Assembly: GCF_002798405.1 (NCBI RefSeq)
Contig: NZ_PGGV01000008.1
Coordinates: 1-53,462, forward strand
Direction of reading: 5' to 3'
DNA length: 53,462 nucleotides
Source: Glycomyces xiaoerkulensis
Lineage (GTDB): Bacteria > Actinomycetota > Actinomycetes > Mycobacteriales > Micromonosporaceae
Made by a program: the position numbers and the translations under genes. Under the pieces are notes generated by a model. The model worked only from the letters and a program-made list of their open reading frames with translations. It had not been told where the DNA came from and did no database searches. Each line of letters starts with the position of its first letter. Position 1 is the first letter of the stretch. This document shows positions 24,158 to 32,349 of the stretch, piece by piece.

Positions 24158-24565
24158 ATGAGTGAGCAGCAGTGGCACGAGAAGCTGAACGCCGAGGAGT
24201 ACCGGGTGCTGCGCCGAGGCGGCACCGAGGCGCCGTGGAGCGGCGAGTACGTGGACGAGAAGCGCCGGGGCGTCTACCGGTGCCGGGCCTGCGAGGCCGA
24301 GCTGTTCTCCTCGGACACCAAGTTCGACTCCCGCTGCGGCTGGCCGTCGTTCTGGACGCCGCTGGCCGGGGACCGGGTCGAACTGCTGGAGGACCGCAGC
24401 CTCGGCATGGAGCGCACCGAGGTGCGCTGCGCCGCCTGCGGCTCGCACCTGGGCCACGTCTTCTACGGCGAGGGCTGGGATCTGCCCGAGGACGCCCGGT
24501 TCTGCATCAACTCCGTCAGCCTGACCCTGGAACCGGAGGGAACGGCCCCGGCAGCGCCCGACTAA
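24158..24565 (+). CDS. msrB: peptide-methionine (R)-S-oxide reductase MsrB
   Basis: 135 residues. It reduces methionine-R-sulfoxide in proteins using thioredoxin. Zinc ligands are C42/C45 (CRAC) and C91/C94 (CAAC), the catalytic Cys116 lies in RFCINS and a possible resolving Cys60 in RCGWPSFW. Full family length. The ATG is preceded by TAGACT about 8 bases upstream and no ribosome site, so it is probably leaderless. It precedes the Ser/Thr kinase gene by 43 bases. Confidence 0.93.
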   Translation: MSEQQWHEKLNAEEYRVLRRGGTEAPWSGEYVDEKRRGVYRCRACEAELFSSDTKFDSRCGWPSFWTPLAGDRVELLEDRSLGMERTEVRCAACGSHLGHVFYGEGWDLPEDARFCINSVSLTLEPEGTAPAAPD

Positions 24566-24608
24566 GCTCGGACCCCAACCCTTCCCCCGAAGCGAAGAGA
24601 GGGCCGAG

Positions 24609-26072
24609 GTGCAACTCGGGACACTGATCGCCGGCCGCTACCGACTCGACGACCGCCTCGCCGCCGGAGGCATGGGCGAGGTGTGGCGCGGCACCGATAC
24701 CCGTCTCAACCGCGTGGTCGCCGTCAAGGTGCTCCACTCCGGGCTGGCCGGCAACGACCGGTTCCGCGCCCGCTTCCACCAGGAGGCCCAGGCCGTCGCC
24801 GCCCTCCAGTCACCCGGCATCGTCGCGCTCTACGACTACGGCGAGGAGGCCGGACCCGAGGGCGTCATCTCCTACCTGATCATGGAGCTGGTCAGAGGCA
24901 CCTCGCTCGACAAGCTCATCCGGCAGCGCGGCCGCCTCGCCCCGACCGAGGTCATGAAGATCGTCGGGACCGCCGCCGAGGCGCTCGACGTCGCGCACCG
25001 GGCCGGGATCATCCACCGCGACATCAAACCCGGGAACCTCCTGATCGCCGACGACGGCACCGCGAAGATCGTCGACTTCGGCATCGCCTCGGCCCGCGGC
25101 CAGGCCGGGCTCACCGAGACCGGCACCGTGATGGGCACCGTCTCCTACGCCGCGCCCGAGCAGCTCCAGGGCGCCCAGCTGACCGGCGCGACCGACCTCT
25201 ATTCGCTGGGGGTGGTCGCCTACGAATGCCTGGCCGGCGCACTGCCGTTCCCCGGCACCGAACCGACCGCCGTCATCACCGCGCACCTGACCGGGCAGCC
25301 CCCGCCGCTGCCGCAGGACGTCCCGCCGGGCGTGTCGCAGATCGTGATGCGGCTGCTGTCCAAGGACCCGCGCCTGCGATTCGCCTCGGCGTCCGAGCTC
25401 GCCGCCGCCTGCCGCGACGGCCGGCCCGGGCAGGCCGCCTCGCCGCCGACCGAATCCACCCGGGTCATGGCGCAGGGCGCGGTCCCGGCCGGGGCCCCCG
25501 GGATCGGCCGGGACGAGCCGCCGCAGAACGACTGGCCCGCCCCGCGCGAGCCCGAGGAGGCCAAGCGCAGCCCGGCCGTGCCGATCACCCTGACCGTCCT
25601 GGGCGTGCTCGTCCTGGTGGTGGCGTTCATCATCTGGAGCCCCTGGAACGACGGCGGGCCGGACGATCCCGCGCAGGCCGACTCGACCACCGGGCCCGCC
25701 GAGGAAGCCACGTCCGAGGAGGCCACCGAGGAGCCCGACGACGAGGAGACCGAGGACGAACCGGAGGACGACTCCACGGACGACGAGGCCGACGAGGAGC
25801 CGACCGAGGACGAGGGCGGGGAGACGACCTCGCAGCCCGTGGATCCCGGCATCGTGACCCTGGACGACTACATCGGCCAGGACGTGACCGAAGCCGAGGC
25901 CACACTCACCGATGAAGGCTTCACGAACGTGACCACTGAGGCCACCAGCGATGATGCCGAGCTGGGCCAGTGCGAAGTCACCGCCCAGAATCCCGAGCCC
26001 GGCAGCGAGGTCGGCTACGACACCCCGATCACCCTCGAGTACGCGGCCAACCATCCGGACTGCCTGACCTGA
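24609..26072 (+). CDS. PASTA-domain Ser/Thr protein kinase (PknB-like)
   Basis: 487 residues. Kinase domain 8-270 with Gly loop LAAGGMGEVW (18-27), Lys40, catalytic Asp138 in HRDIKPGN and DFG (156-158): an active Hanks-type kinase. A single transmembrane helix lies at about 325-343. The outer part begins with a strongly acidic Glu/Asp/Thr linker (about 364-405) and ends in one PASTA domain (about 416-478). PASTA domains sense muropeptides or lipid II. PknB proper carries three or four PASTA repeats, so this is a minor paralogue, not the cell-division PknB. GTG start with AGAGAGG upstream; possibly co-transcribed with msrB. Confidence 0.9.
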   Translation: MQLGTLIAGRYRLDDRLAAGGMGEVWRGTDTRLNRVVAVKVLHSGLAGNDRFRARFHQEAQAVAALQSPGIVALYDYGEEAGPEGVISYLIMELVRGTSLDKLIRQRGRLAPTEVMKIVGTAAEALDVAHRAGIIHRDIKPGNLLIADDGTAKIVDFGIASARGQAGLTETGTVMGTVSYAAPEQLQGAQLTGATDLYSLGVVAYECLAGALPFPGTEPTAVITAHLTGQPPPLPQDVPPGVSQIVMRLLSKDPRLRFASASELAAACRDGRPGQAASPPTESTRVMAQGAVPAGAPGIGRDEPPQNDWPAPREPEEAKRSPAVPITLTVLGVLVLVVAFIIWSPWNDGGPDDPAQADSTTGPAEEATSEEATEEPDDEETEDEPEDDSTDDEADEEPTEDEGGETTSQPVDPGIVTLDDYIGQDVTEAEATLTDEGFTNVTTEATSDDAELGQCEVTAQNPEPGSEVGYDTPITLEYAANHPDCLT

Positions 26073-26081
26073 CCCGGCGCC

Positions 26082-26681
26082 TCAGCCGCTGGTGGTCACG
26101 GCTTCGCCTTCGGCGTCCAGCACGTACCAGACGTCGTTGACGCCCTGGCCGTCGACGTCGCCGGGAGCGGCGTCGTTGATCCAGTAGTAGAGCGGGTGGC
26201 CGTTGTAGGTCACCTGCTCGCTGCCGTCGTCGCGCTCGACCGAGCCGACCAGCGAGGCGTCCAGCCCTTCGCCGACGTCGACGACCGGGGCGTCGTCGTC
26301 GCCCTCCTCGACCAGGAGCGGCGGCCAGTTCTCCGCGCACTGGTCGTAGCAGGTCGATTCGCCGCCCTCGTCGGCCGTGAACAGGTACAGGGTCCGCTCG
26401 TCGTCGTCGACGATCACGCTGCCCAGACTGGTCTCGGCCAGCCCGATCCGGTCCGATTCGGCATCCCATTCGCCGCCGTCGTCACCGTTGCCGTCGTCGG
26501 CGTCGTCCTCGGCCGGGGGCGACTCCTCTTCCTCGGTCTCCACCCCGTAGCCGGGGCCGGGGTCGGTCTCCTCGCCGCTTTCGCCGTCGCCTCCGTCGCC
26601 GCAGGCGGTGAACGCGAAGGCGCCCACGAGCGCCGCAACCGCGCCGGTGCGGACATTGCGCAGTTTCGATTGCTGTTCCAT
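26082..26681 (-). CDS. lipoprotein with YxFxxD secreted repeats
   Basis: About 199 residues. Signal peptide ends in the lipobox FTAC (Cys27). A long acidic Gly/Asp/Glu linker (28-75) follows, then two copies of the secreted repeat of the lipoprotein_15 family: LYLFTAD followed by CYDQCAENWPPLL, and a second with GHPLYYWIND and a VWYVL ending. The function of this family is unknown; it is anchored to the outside of the membrane. It is convergent with the kinase gene (9 bases between stops) and divergent from hrpB. ATG at 26681 chosen because the signal peptide starts there. Confidence 0.82.
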   Translation of the reverse strand: MEQQSKLRNVRTGAVAALVGAFAFTACGDGGDGESGEETDPGPGYGVETEEEESPPAEDDADDGNGDDGGEWDAESDRIGLAETSLGSVIVDDDERTLYLFTADEGGESTCYDQCAENWPPLLVEEGDDDAPVVDVGEGLDASLVGSVERDDGSEQVTYNGHPLYYWINDAAPGDVDGQGVNDVWYVLDAEGEAVTTSG

Positions 26682-26750
26682 GCCTTCGACGCTATAAGCA
26701 CTCGGATGCGCTGTCATCCGAACACGCCCGAATCAGGGCGAGGGGCGAGA

Positions 26751-29207
26751 ATGGTGCCCATGCCCGAGCTTCCCGAACTGCCGATCCGCGAATCCCTCCC
26801 GCGACTGCTCCGCGCGGTCGACCGGACCGGGACGGCCGTGCTGGCCGCGCCTCCCGGCACCGGGAAGACCACCCTGGCACCGCCGGCGCTCGCCGGGCTG
26901 CTCGACGACGCCTCGCCGCGGCGGCGGATCCTGGTCGCCGAGCCCCGACGGCTCGCGACCCGCGCCGCCGCACGGCGCATGGCCGACCTCCTGGGCGAAC
27001 GGGTCGGCGACCGGGTCGGCTACCGGATCCGCGGGGAGTCCCGCCGCTCGGCGGCGACCCGCGTCGAAGTGGTGACCACGGGTGTCCTGCTGAACCGGCT
27101 CCTGTCCGACCCGGAACTGCCCGGCGTCGACGCGGTCGTGCTCGACGAGTGCCACGAGCGGCACCTCGAGACCGACACCGCGTGCGCCTTCCTGATCGAG
27201 GCGCGGCAGGTCCTGCGGCCCGATCTGGCGCTCGTGGCGGCCTCGGCCACCGCCGACGTGGACCTGTGGTCGCGGCTGCTCGACGACGCGCCGGTGGTCG
27301 CCTCCGAACCCATGCGCCACCCGGTGGCGATGCACTGGTCCCCGCCCCGCGAGCGGATCGCCCCGCCCGACGGGCTGCGGGTCGACCCCAGGCTCCTCGC
27401 TCACGTCGCGCACGTGATCGATCGGGCGCTGGCGGCCGACGAGGGCGACCTGCTGTGCTTCCTGCCCGGAGCCGGGGAGATCCGCCGGGTGGCCGAACAG
27501 CTCGATTACCTCGATGTCGATATACATCAGTTGCATGGTTCGGTGCCGCCGACCGCGCAGGACGCTGCGATGCGGCCCGGTCGGCGGCGCCGGATCGTGC
27601 TGTCCACCGACATCGCCGAGTCGAGCCTGACCGTGCCCGGGGTGCGGATCGTGGTCGACGCCGGCCTCGCCCGGCGGCCGACCATCGACCACGCGCGCGG
27701 ACTGCCCGGACTGACCACCGTCGCGGCCTCGCGGGCCTCCTGCGACCAGCGCGCCGGCCGGGCCGGACGCGAAGCGCCCGGAGCGGTGTGGCGGTGCTGG
27801 AGCGAGGCCGAACACGGACGCCGCCCCGCGCAGCCGACACCGGACGTCGAATGCTCCGACCTCACCGGCTTCGCGCTGCAGGCCGCGTGCTGGGGCACCC
27901 CGGTCGCCGACCTGGCGCTCCCCGCCCAGCCCGCCGCCGGTGCCATGGCGGCGGCCCGGGACACGCTGCGGTCGCTGGGGGCGATCGACTCCGGCGGCGC
28001 GGCCACCGACCGCGGCCGGGCCCTGTCGAAGGTGGGACTGCATCCGCGGCTGGCGCGGGCGCTGCTCGACGGCGCCGAGCGGGTCGGCACCGCCCCGGCC
28101 GCCGAGGTCACGGCGCTGCTCGGGCTCGACCGGCGCGGCCGGGGCGACGACCTGCTCGCCGAATGGCGGCGCTTGCGCTCAGGACCCGACCGGCGGTGGC
28201 GCGCCGAGGTCGGACGGCTCACCGCCGCAGCACCCGAGGTCGACCGGCAGGCCGGCGACGACGAGGCGGCCGCCGTCGTGGTGGCGCTGGCCTTCCCCGA
28301 GCGGGTCGCAGGGCGCAGCGGCGGCCAGTGGCTCACCGCCGCCGGGACCGGAGCGGTCACCGCCGAGGGCTCGTCGCTGGCCGGCAGCCGGTGGCTGGCG
28401 ATCGCCGACGCCGACCGCTCCCCCGGCAGTGCCGCCGCGATCGTCCGGGCGGCGGTGCCGATCGACGGCGAACTGGCGTGCGAGCTGGTCGGCGACGAGG
28501 TCGTCGAGCTCGTCGAATGGGACCCCGAGCGGCGCGACGTGGCCGCGCGCGAGGTCAGGAAGCTCGGCGCGATCGAGGTCGCCTCGAAGCCGCTGCGCGC
28601 GCCCGACCCGTCGCTGGTCGAAGCGGCGCTCGCCGACGGGCTGCGGGCCGAAGGCACGGGGCTGCTGCGGTGGTCGGCCGAGGCGCGGCGGCTGCGCGAG
28701 CGGATGGCGTTCTGCCACCGGCGGATCGGCGATCCGTGGCCGGACGTGGGCGAGGCGGCGCTGCTGGGCGGCACCGACTGGCTGGAGCCGTGGTGGTCAC
28801 GCGCGCGCCGACGCGCCGACCTCGAGGCCGTCCCGGTCGCGCGGGCGCTGCGGAGCCTCCTGCCGTGGCAGGCGAGCCTCGACGAGGCCGCACCCGAGAC
28901 GCTGCCGGTCCCGAGCGGGCGCCGGGTGCGCGTGGACTACTCCGGAGAGAGCCCGGTGCTGGCGGTCAAGCTCCAGGAGATGTTCGGGGAGGTCGAGGCG
29001 CCCGAGGTCGCCGGAGGCCCGGTGACGCTCCACCTGCTCAGTCCGGCCGGTCGGCCCCTGGCGGTGACCGCCGACCTGTCCTCGTTCTGGGAGGGCCCCT
29101 ACCGGCAGGTGCGCAAGCAGATGCGGGGGCGCTACCCCAAGCACCCCTGGCCGGACGACCCGTTCTGCGCCGAGCCCACCGCTAGGACGAAGCGGCGAGA
29201 GCGCTGA
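26751..29207 (+). CDS. hrpB: ATP-dependent RNA helicase HrpB
   Basis: About 818 residues, DEAH/RHA-type helicase. Walker A APPGTGKTT (33-41), DECH box (132-135), SAT motif (AASATADVD), motif V STDIAESSLTVPGVRIVVDAG and motif VI QRAGRAGRE. The HA2-like region and the HrpB C-terminal domain (ending KHPWPDDP) are present, so the gene is full length. The role of HrpB outside proteobacteria is not well defined. The ATG at 26751 has GAGGGG about 8 bases upstream; ATG 26760 is an alternative. Its last 26 bases overlap the convergent M50 gene. Confidence 0.92.
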   Translation: MVPMPELPELPIRESLPRLLRAVDRTGTAVLAAPPGTGKTTLAPPALAGLLDDASPRRRILVAEPRRLATRAAARRMADLLGERVGDRVGYRIRGESRRSAATRVEVVTTGVLLNRLLSDPELPGVDAVVLDECHERHLETDTACAFLIEARQVLRPDLALVAASATADVDLWSRLLDDAPVVASEPMRHPVAMHWSPPRERIAPPDGLRVDPRLLAHVAHVIDRALAADEGDLLCFLPGAGEIRRVAEQLDYLDVDIHQLHGSVPPTAQDAAMRPGRRRRIVLSTDIAESSLTVPGVRIVVDAGLARRPTIDHARGLPGLTTVAASRASCDQRAGRAGREAPGAVWRCWSEAEHGRRPAQPTPDVECSDLTGFALQAACWGTPVADLALPAQPAAGAMAAARDTLRSLGAIDSGGAATDRGRALSKVGLHPRLARALLDGAERVGTAPAAEVTALLGLDRRGRGDDLLAEWRRLRSGPDRRWRAEVGRLTAAAPEVDRQAGDDEAAAVVVALAFPERVAGRSGGQWLTAAGTGAVTAEGSSLAGSRWLAIADADRSPGSAAAIVRAAVPIDGELACELVGDEVVELVEWDPERRDVAAREVRKLGAIEVASKPLRAPDPSLVEAALADGLRAEGTGLLRWSAEARRLRERMAFCHRRIGDPWPDVGEAALLGGTDWLEPWWSRARRRADLEAVPVARALRSLLPWQASLDEAAPETLPVPSGRRVRVDYSGESPVLAVKLQEMFGEVEAPEVAGGPVTLHLLSPAGRPLAVTADLSSFWEGPYRQVRKQMRGRYPKHPWPDDPFCAEPTARTKRRER

Positions 29208-29934
29208 AAAGGTCCCAGTCCTCGAACGGCAGGAGCAGCCAGGTGCCGTAGGCGGCCGCGGCGATCGTCGCCAGCGAGAACAGGAACACCCACGCCCCGG
29301 CCGGCAGCGGGGTGATGCCCGCGAGCTGGTCGGCGTCGGACGCGCCCGAGCCGCCGCGGCGGCGGCGCCGCCCGGCGAGCTCCAGCACCGGCTTGACCGA
29401 ACCGAACAGCAGCAGCCAGGCGCCCAGGTAGGCCGCGACGGTCTGGACGATCGCCGTCCCGTACCAGGTCGCCAGGAACACGCCGGCGCCGACGGCCAGC
29501 AGGGCCAGCGCCCCGTACCAGTTGCGGATGAAGACCAGCATGATCGCCAAGGCCACCAGCGTGATCCACAGCAGCGCCACGATGCGGCCCGCACCGGTCA
29601 GCGCCGCCGCGCCCAGACCGAGCGCCGCCGGAGCGATGTATCCGGCCAGGAGGGTCATCGCCGCGCCGAAACCGGTCGGCTTGCCGCGCGAGAACGTCAG
29701 CCCGGAGGTGTCGGCGTGGAGCCGGATGCCGGTCAGTCGGCGGCGCATCAGCACCGCCATCAGGGCGTGCCCGCCTTCGTGGGCGATGGTGACCAGCGCC
29801 CTGCTCCACCGCCACAGGGGCGTGTAGAGCACCATCGCGGCGGCGGCCGCCAGGCAGGCCAGCATGACGCCAGCCGGAGGGGCCTGCTGGATCCGGGTCA
29901 GGTGGTCGATGACGGTGTCGAGTATTTCTTCCAC
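29182..29934 (-). CDS. M50 family intramembrane metallopeptidase
   Basis: 250 residues with about six transmembrane helices. The zinc site is HEGGH (His52, Glu53, His56) within helix 2, typical of the M50B group found in actinobacteria. A basic loop (GRRRRRGG) splits the C-terminal helices. Substrates are unknown; such proteins often cleave membrane-bound regulators. GTG start with GAGG five bases upstream. Tail-to-tail overlap of 26 bases with hrpB. Confidence 0.82.
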   Translation of the reverse strand: MEEILDTVIDHLTRIQQAPPAGVMLACLAAAAAMVLYTPLWRWSRALVTIAHEGGHALMAVLMRRRLTGIRLHADTSGLTFSRGKPTGFGAAMTLLAGYIAPAALGLGAAALTGAGRIVALLWITLVALAIMLVFIRNWYGALALLAVGAGVFLATWYGTAIVQTVAAYLGAWLLLFGSVKPVLELAGRRRRRGGSGASDADQLAGITPLPAGAWVFLFSLATIAAAAYGTWLLLPFEDWDLFSALAASS

Positions 29935-30041
29935 GGGGCCTCGGTTCTCGGGAGGGATCGGACGCGCGTGAACGCGCTGCGGACGCTCAGCCGTATGGTA
30001 GAGGAGGTAGGCATCCGCTCCGCACGGAAGGACAGCCCCAG

Positions 30042-30494
30042 ATGGGCACCGACGACCGCCCCGATCCGCATCTGAACTTTCTGGAGCTCACCGACCAGAT
30101 CGTCGAGGACCTGGCCATGCACAACCTCAGGGCCAGGGAGAAGCTCCGGGAGGGGATCGCGTGGCTGGAGGCCCGCCGCACCGACGCCACGACCTCCGAG
30201 AACGCCGACATCGAGATCCTGCTGGCCCAGTGTCACGACGCGCTGGGGCGCATGGAGTCGCTGCGGGACACCTACCAGGACGTGCGGGCGATCAACGCCG
30301 CCGCCCACGCCGAGCACATCGAGCGGCTGGAGAAGCGGATGCTGCGCGGCACCGAGTCGCCCCAGGAGCTCCGCGACCGCCAGCACCGGCTCGACCGGCT
30401 CAGCGCCGAGCGGCGGGAGCGCCTCAACGAGCTCCGCGAGCACACCCGGGAACGGCACCGGCACCGCCCCGGGGCCGACGGCCCCGGCCTCTGA
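30042..30494 (+). CDS. hypothetical helical protein
   Basis: 150 residues, soluble, very rich in Arg, Glu and Leu with heptad-like spacing over residues 20-135, so probably a long coiled coil. It has a basic, His-rich tail. I recognise no family. GAAGGA lies about 10 bases before the ATG, and a TAGAGG-type -10 lies near 29999. Single-gene unit, divergent from the M50 protease gene. Confidence 0.6.
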   Translation: MGTDDRPDPHLNFLELTDQIVEDLAMHNLRAREKLREGIAWLEARRTDATTSENADIEILLAQCHDALGRMESLRDTYQDVRAINAAAHAEHIERLEKRMLRGTESPQELRDRQHRLDRLSAERRERLNELREHTRERHRHRPGADGPGL

Positions 30495-30632
30495 GCCGCG
30501 CCGATCGGCCGCCGGAGCGGTCGGCGCCCGAATTTTTCCCGCGCTGATCCCACTGCCCCGCAACGTGGGGTGAACCGGTTCTGGAATGCGCTCGCCGGAA
30601 GCGACGGCGGATAACGGTTCGGTCACGGCCGA

Positions 30633-30661
30633 TTGACACGCATTGATCCTTTGGGTAGAAC
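30633..30661 (+). promoter_or_regulatory. promoter for the GH16 gene
   Basis: TTGACA (30633-30638), 17-base spacer, TAGAAC (30656-30661): a perfect -35 with a moderate -10. Start of transcription would be near 30668, about 12 bases before the first operator palindrome. A second -35-like TTGACC at 30711-30716 lies nearer the gene. Confidence 0.55.
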
Positions 30662-30679
30662 ACTTCTTGTAGTTCGATG

Positions 30680-30693
30680 AGAGAGCGCTCTCT
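30680..30693. promoter_or_regulatory. LacI-type operator O1 (AGAGAGCGCTCTCT)
   Basis: A perfect 14-base palindrome with the GAGCGCTC core typical of CebR-like LacI regulators of cellobiose/beta-glucan genes. Placed just downstream of the predicted start point, where a bound repressor would block elongation. The LacI gene at 35558 closes the same locus and is the obvious candidate binder. Confidence 0.7.
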
Positions 30694-30723
30694 ACAAGAC
30701 ATCCGAGCCCTTGACCTACCTGG

Positions 30724-30737
30724 GAGAGCGATCTCTC
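30724..30737. promoter_or_regulatory. LacI-type operator O2 (GAGAGCGATCTCTC)
   Basis: Arms GAGAG and CTCTC are perfectly symmetric around a non-symmetric CGAT centre. Its centre is 44 bases from that of O1, about four helical turns, so two repressor dimers could lie on the same DNA face. It overlaps the spacer of the second -35-like element. Confidence 0.55.
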
Positions 30738-30761
30738 TACTCTCCGGCAAAGGAGCCCATC

Positions 30762-32201
30762 ATGACCCCGGACAGAACCAGACCCCGGTGGCGGCGCATC
30801 CCGGTCCGCGCCGTCGCCGCCCTCTCGGCCGCGGCCGCGGTGTTCGCGGCCGCGGCGCTCAGCATCAACACCGCGGGCGCCCAGGACCTCGAGGCCTCCC
30901 AGGAATGGGAGCAGATCTGGAGTGCCGAGTTCAACGGCGGCGCCGGCCAGATGCCCGACGGGAACAAGTGGCGATTCGACATCGGCCACGGCTACCCCGG
31001 CGGCCCCGCCAACTGGGGCACCGGCGAGATCGCTTACCACACCGACGATCCGGCCAACATCTCCATGGACGGCAACGGGAACCTCGAGATCACCGCGCTC
31101 CGCGACGGGGCCGGCGACTGGACCTCGGCGCGCATCGAGACCGAACGCGGCGACTTCCGCGCGCCCGAAGGCGGCTCGCTCCGCATCGAGGGCCGCCTGC
31201 GGCTCCCCCAGGTCTCCGGCGAAGCCGCGCTCGGCTACTGGCCGGCGTTCTGGGCCCTCGGCTCGCCCTACCGCGGCGACTACTGGAACTGGCCCGGCGT
31301 CGGCGAGTTCGACATCATGGAGAACGTCAACGGCCTCGGCGACGTCCACGCCGTCCTCCACTGCGGAGTCTCCGAAGGCGGTCCGTGCAACGAGACCATG
31401 GGCATCGGCGACACCACCACCTGCGGCGGCGACTGCCAGGACGGCTTCCACACCTACGCGTTCGAATGGGACGACTCCGGGGCGACCGGCGAGCTGCGAT
31501 GGTACGTCGACGGCCAGCGGTTCCACTCGATCAGCGAGACGGACCTGCCGGCCGACACCTGGGCCGACATGACCTCCCATGCCGGCTACTTCATCCTGCT
31601 GAACCTCGCCATGGGCGGGGCGTTCCCGGACGGCGTCGCCGGCCAGGCCACCCCGGTGGCCGGCACCGAACCCGGGCACAGCCTGCTGGTCGACTACGTG
31701 CGGGTCCACACCCGCGGTGGCGGCGACCCCGAACCGGAGCCGACCACCACCGAGCCGACCACTTCGGAGCCGAGCGAACCGGGCGACGGCCGCGACGCCT
31801 ACTCCAGGATCGAAGCCGAATCGTTCGACGCCGAGAACGGCGTCGGCGTCGAGGCCACCTCCGATTCCGGAGGCGGGGAGAACCTCGGCTGGATCGGCGA
31901 CGGCGACTGGGTCCGCTTCGACGAGGTCGACTTCGGCTCCAGCGCCCCGGCGGACTTCGTGGCCAGGGTGGCCTCGGGAGCCGGCGCGGGCGTGAGCGGA
32001 CTGGTCGAGGTGCGCATCGACAGCCGGTCGTCCGAACCGATCGGCAGCTTCGCGGTCGGCGACACCGGCGGCTGGCAGAGCTGGCAGAGCATCCCCGGCA
32101 ACGTGAGCGCGGTGACCGGCACCCACACCGTCTACCTCACATTCACCAGTGGACAACCGGACGACTTCGTCAACGTCAACTGGTTCAACTTCCGACGCTG
32201 A
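30762..32201 (+). CDS. secreted GH16 beta-glucanase with CBM6
   Basis: About 479 residues. Signal peptide (cut near AGA-QD, 40/41). GH16 domain about 45-330 with the catalytic signature GEFDIMEN: nucleophile Glu182, Asp184, acid/base Glu187. Pro/Thr/Glu linker about 335-356, then a C-terminal CBM6 (about 360-479, opening IEAESFDAENG and ending VNVNWFNF). Likely an endo-beta-1,3-glucanase (laminarinase), because CBM6 with GH16 is common in those; agarase or kappa-carrageenase activity is less likely. AAGGAG six bases before the ATG. Two LacI-type operators precede it, and importer genes follow. Confidence 0.92.
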   Translation: MTPDRTRPRWRRIPVRAVAALSAAAAVFAAAALSINTAGAQDLEASQEWEQIWSAEFNGGAGQMPDGNKWRFDIGHGYPGGPANWGTGEIAYHTDDPANISMDGNGNLEITALRDGAGDWTSARIETERGDFRAPEGGSLRIEGRLRLPQVSGEAALGYWPAFWALGSPYRGDYWNWPGVGEFDIMENVNGLGDVHAVLHCGVSEGGPCNETMGIGDTTTCGGDCQDGFHTYAFEWDDSGATGELRWYVDGQRFHSISETDLPADTWADMTSHAGYFILLNLAMGGAFPDGVAGQATPVAGTEPGHSLLVDYVRVHTRGGGDPEPEPTTTEPTTSEPSEPGDGRDAYSRIEAESFDAENGVGVEATSDSGGGENLGWIGDGDWVRFDEVDFGSSAPADFVARVASGAGAGVSGLVEVRIDSRSSEPIGSFAVGDTGGWQSWQSIPGNVSAVTGTHTVYLTFTSGQPDDFVNVNWFNFRR

Positions 32202-32249
32202 CCAGCGGAGGAAGCGTGTGCACAGCCGACGCTGACCAGCGGAGGAAGC
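32192..32249 (+). repeat. 34-base-period direct repeat
   Basis: The 24 bases at 32192-32215 are repeated exactly at 32226-32249. The first copy contains the last codons and stop of the GH16 gene, the second lies in the leader of the next gene. This is a recent-looking tandem duplication that also doubles a GGAGGAAGC segment. Confidence 0.8.
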
Positions 32250-32284
32250 ACCAAGGCGGCCGCCGAGCGGCGGTAGCGCCCCTC

Positions 32285-32317
32285 CCGGCTCCCGCAGCCG
32301 GACGCTGCGGGAGCCGG
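32285..32317 (+). terminator. hairpin between GH16 and solute-binding protein genes
   Basis: A perfect 14-bp stem (32285-32298 with 32304-32317) with a 5-base loop. It is followed by ATCCCTCATC, not a T tract, and by AAAGGAAAG and the next ATG. It may end the GH16 message, or act as a partial terminator or a 5-prime stabiliser of the importer message. Confidence 0.6.
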
Positions 32318-32349
32318 ATCCCTCATCACCAGCAAAGGAAAGCAACCCG

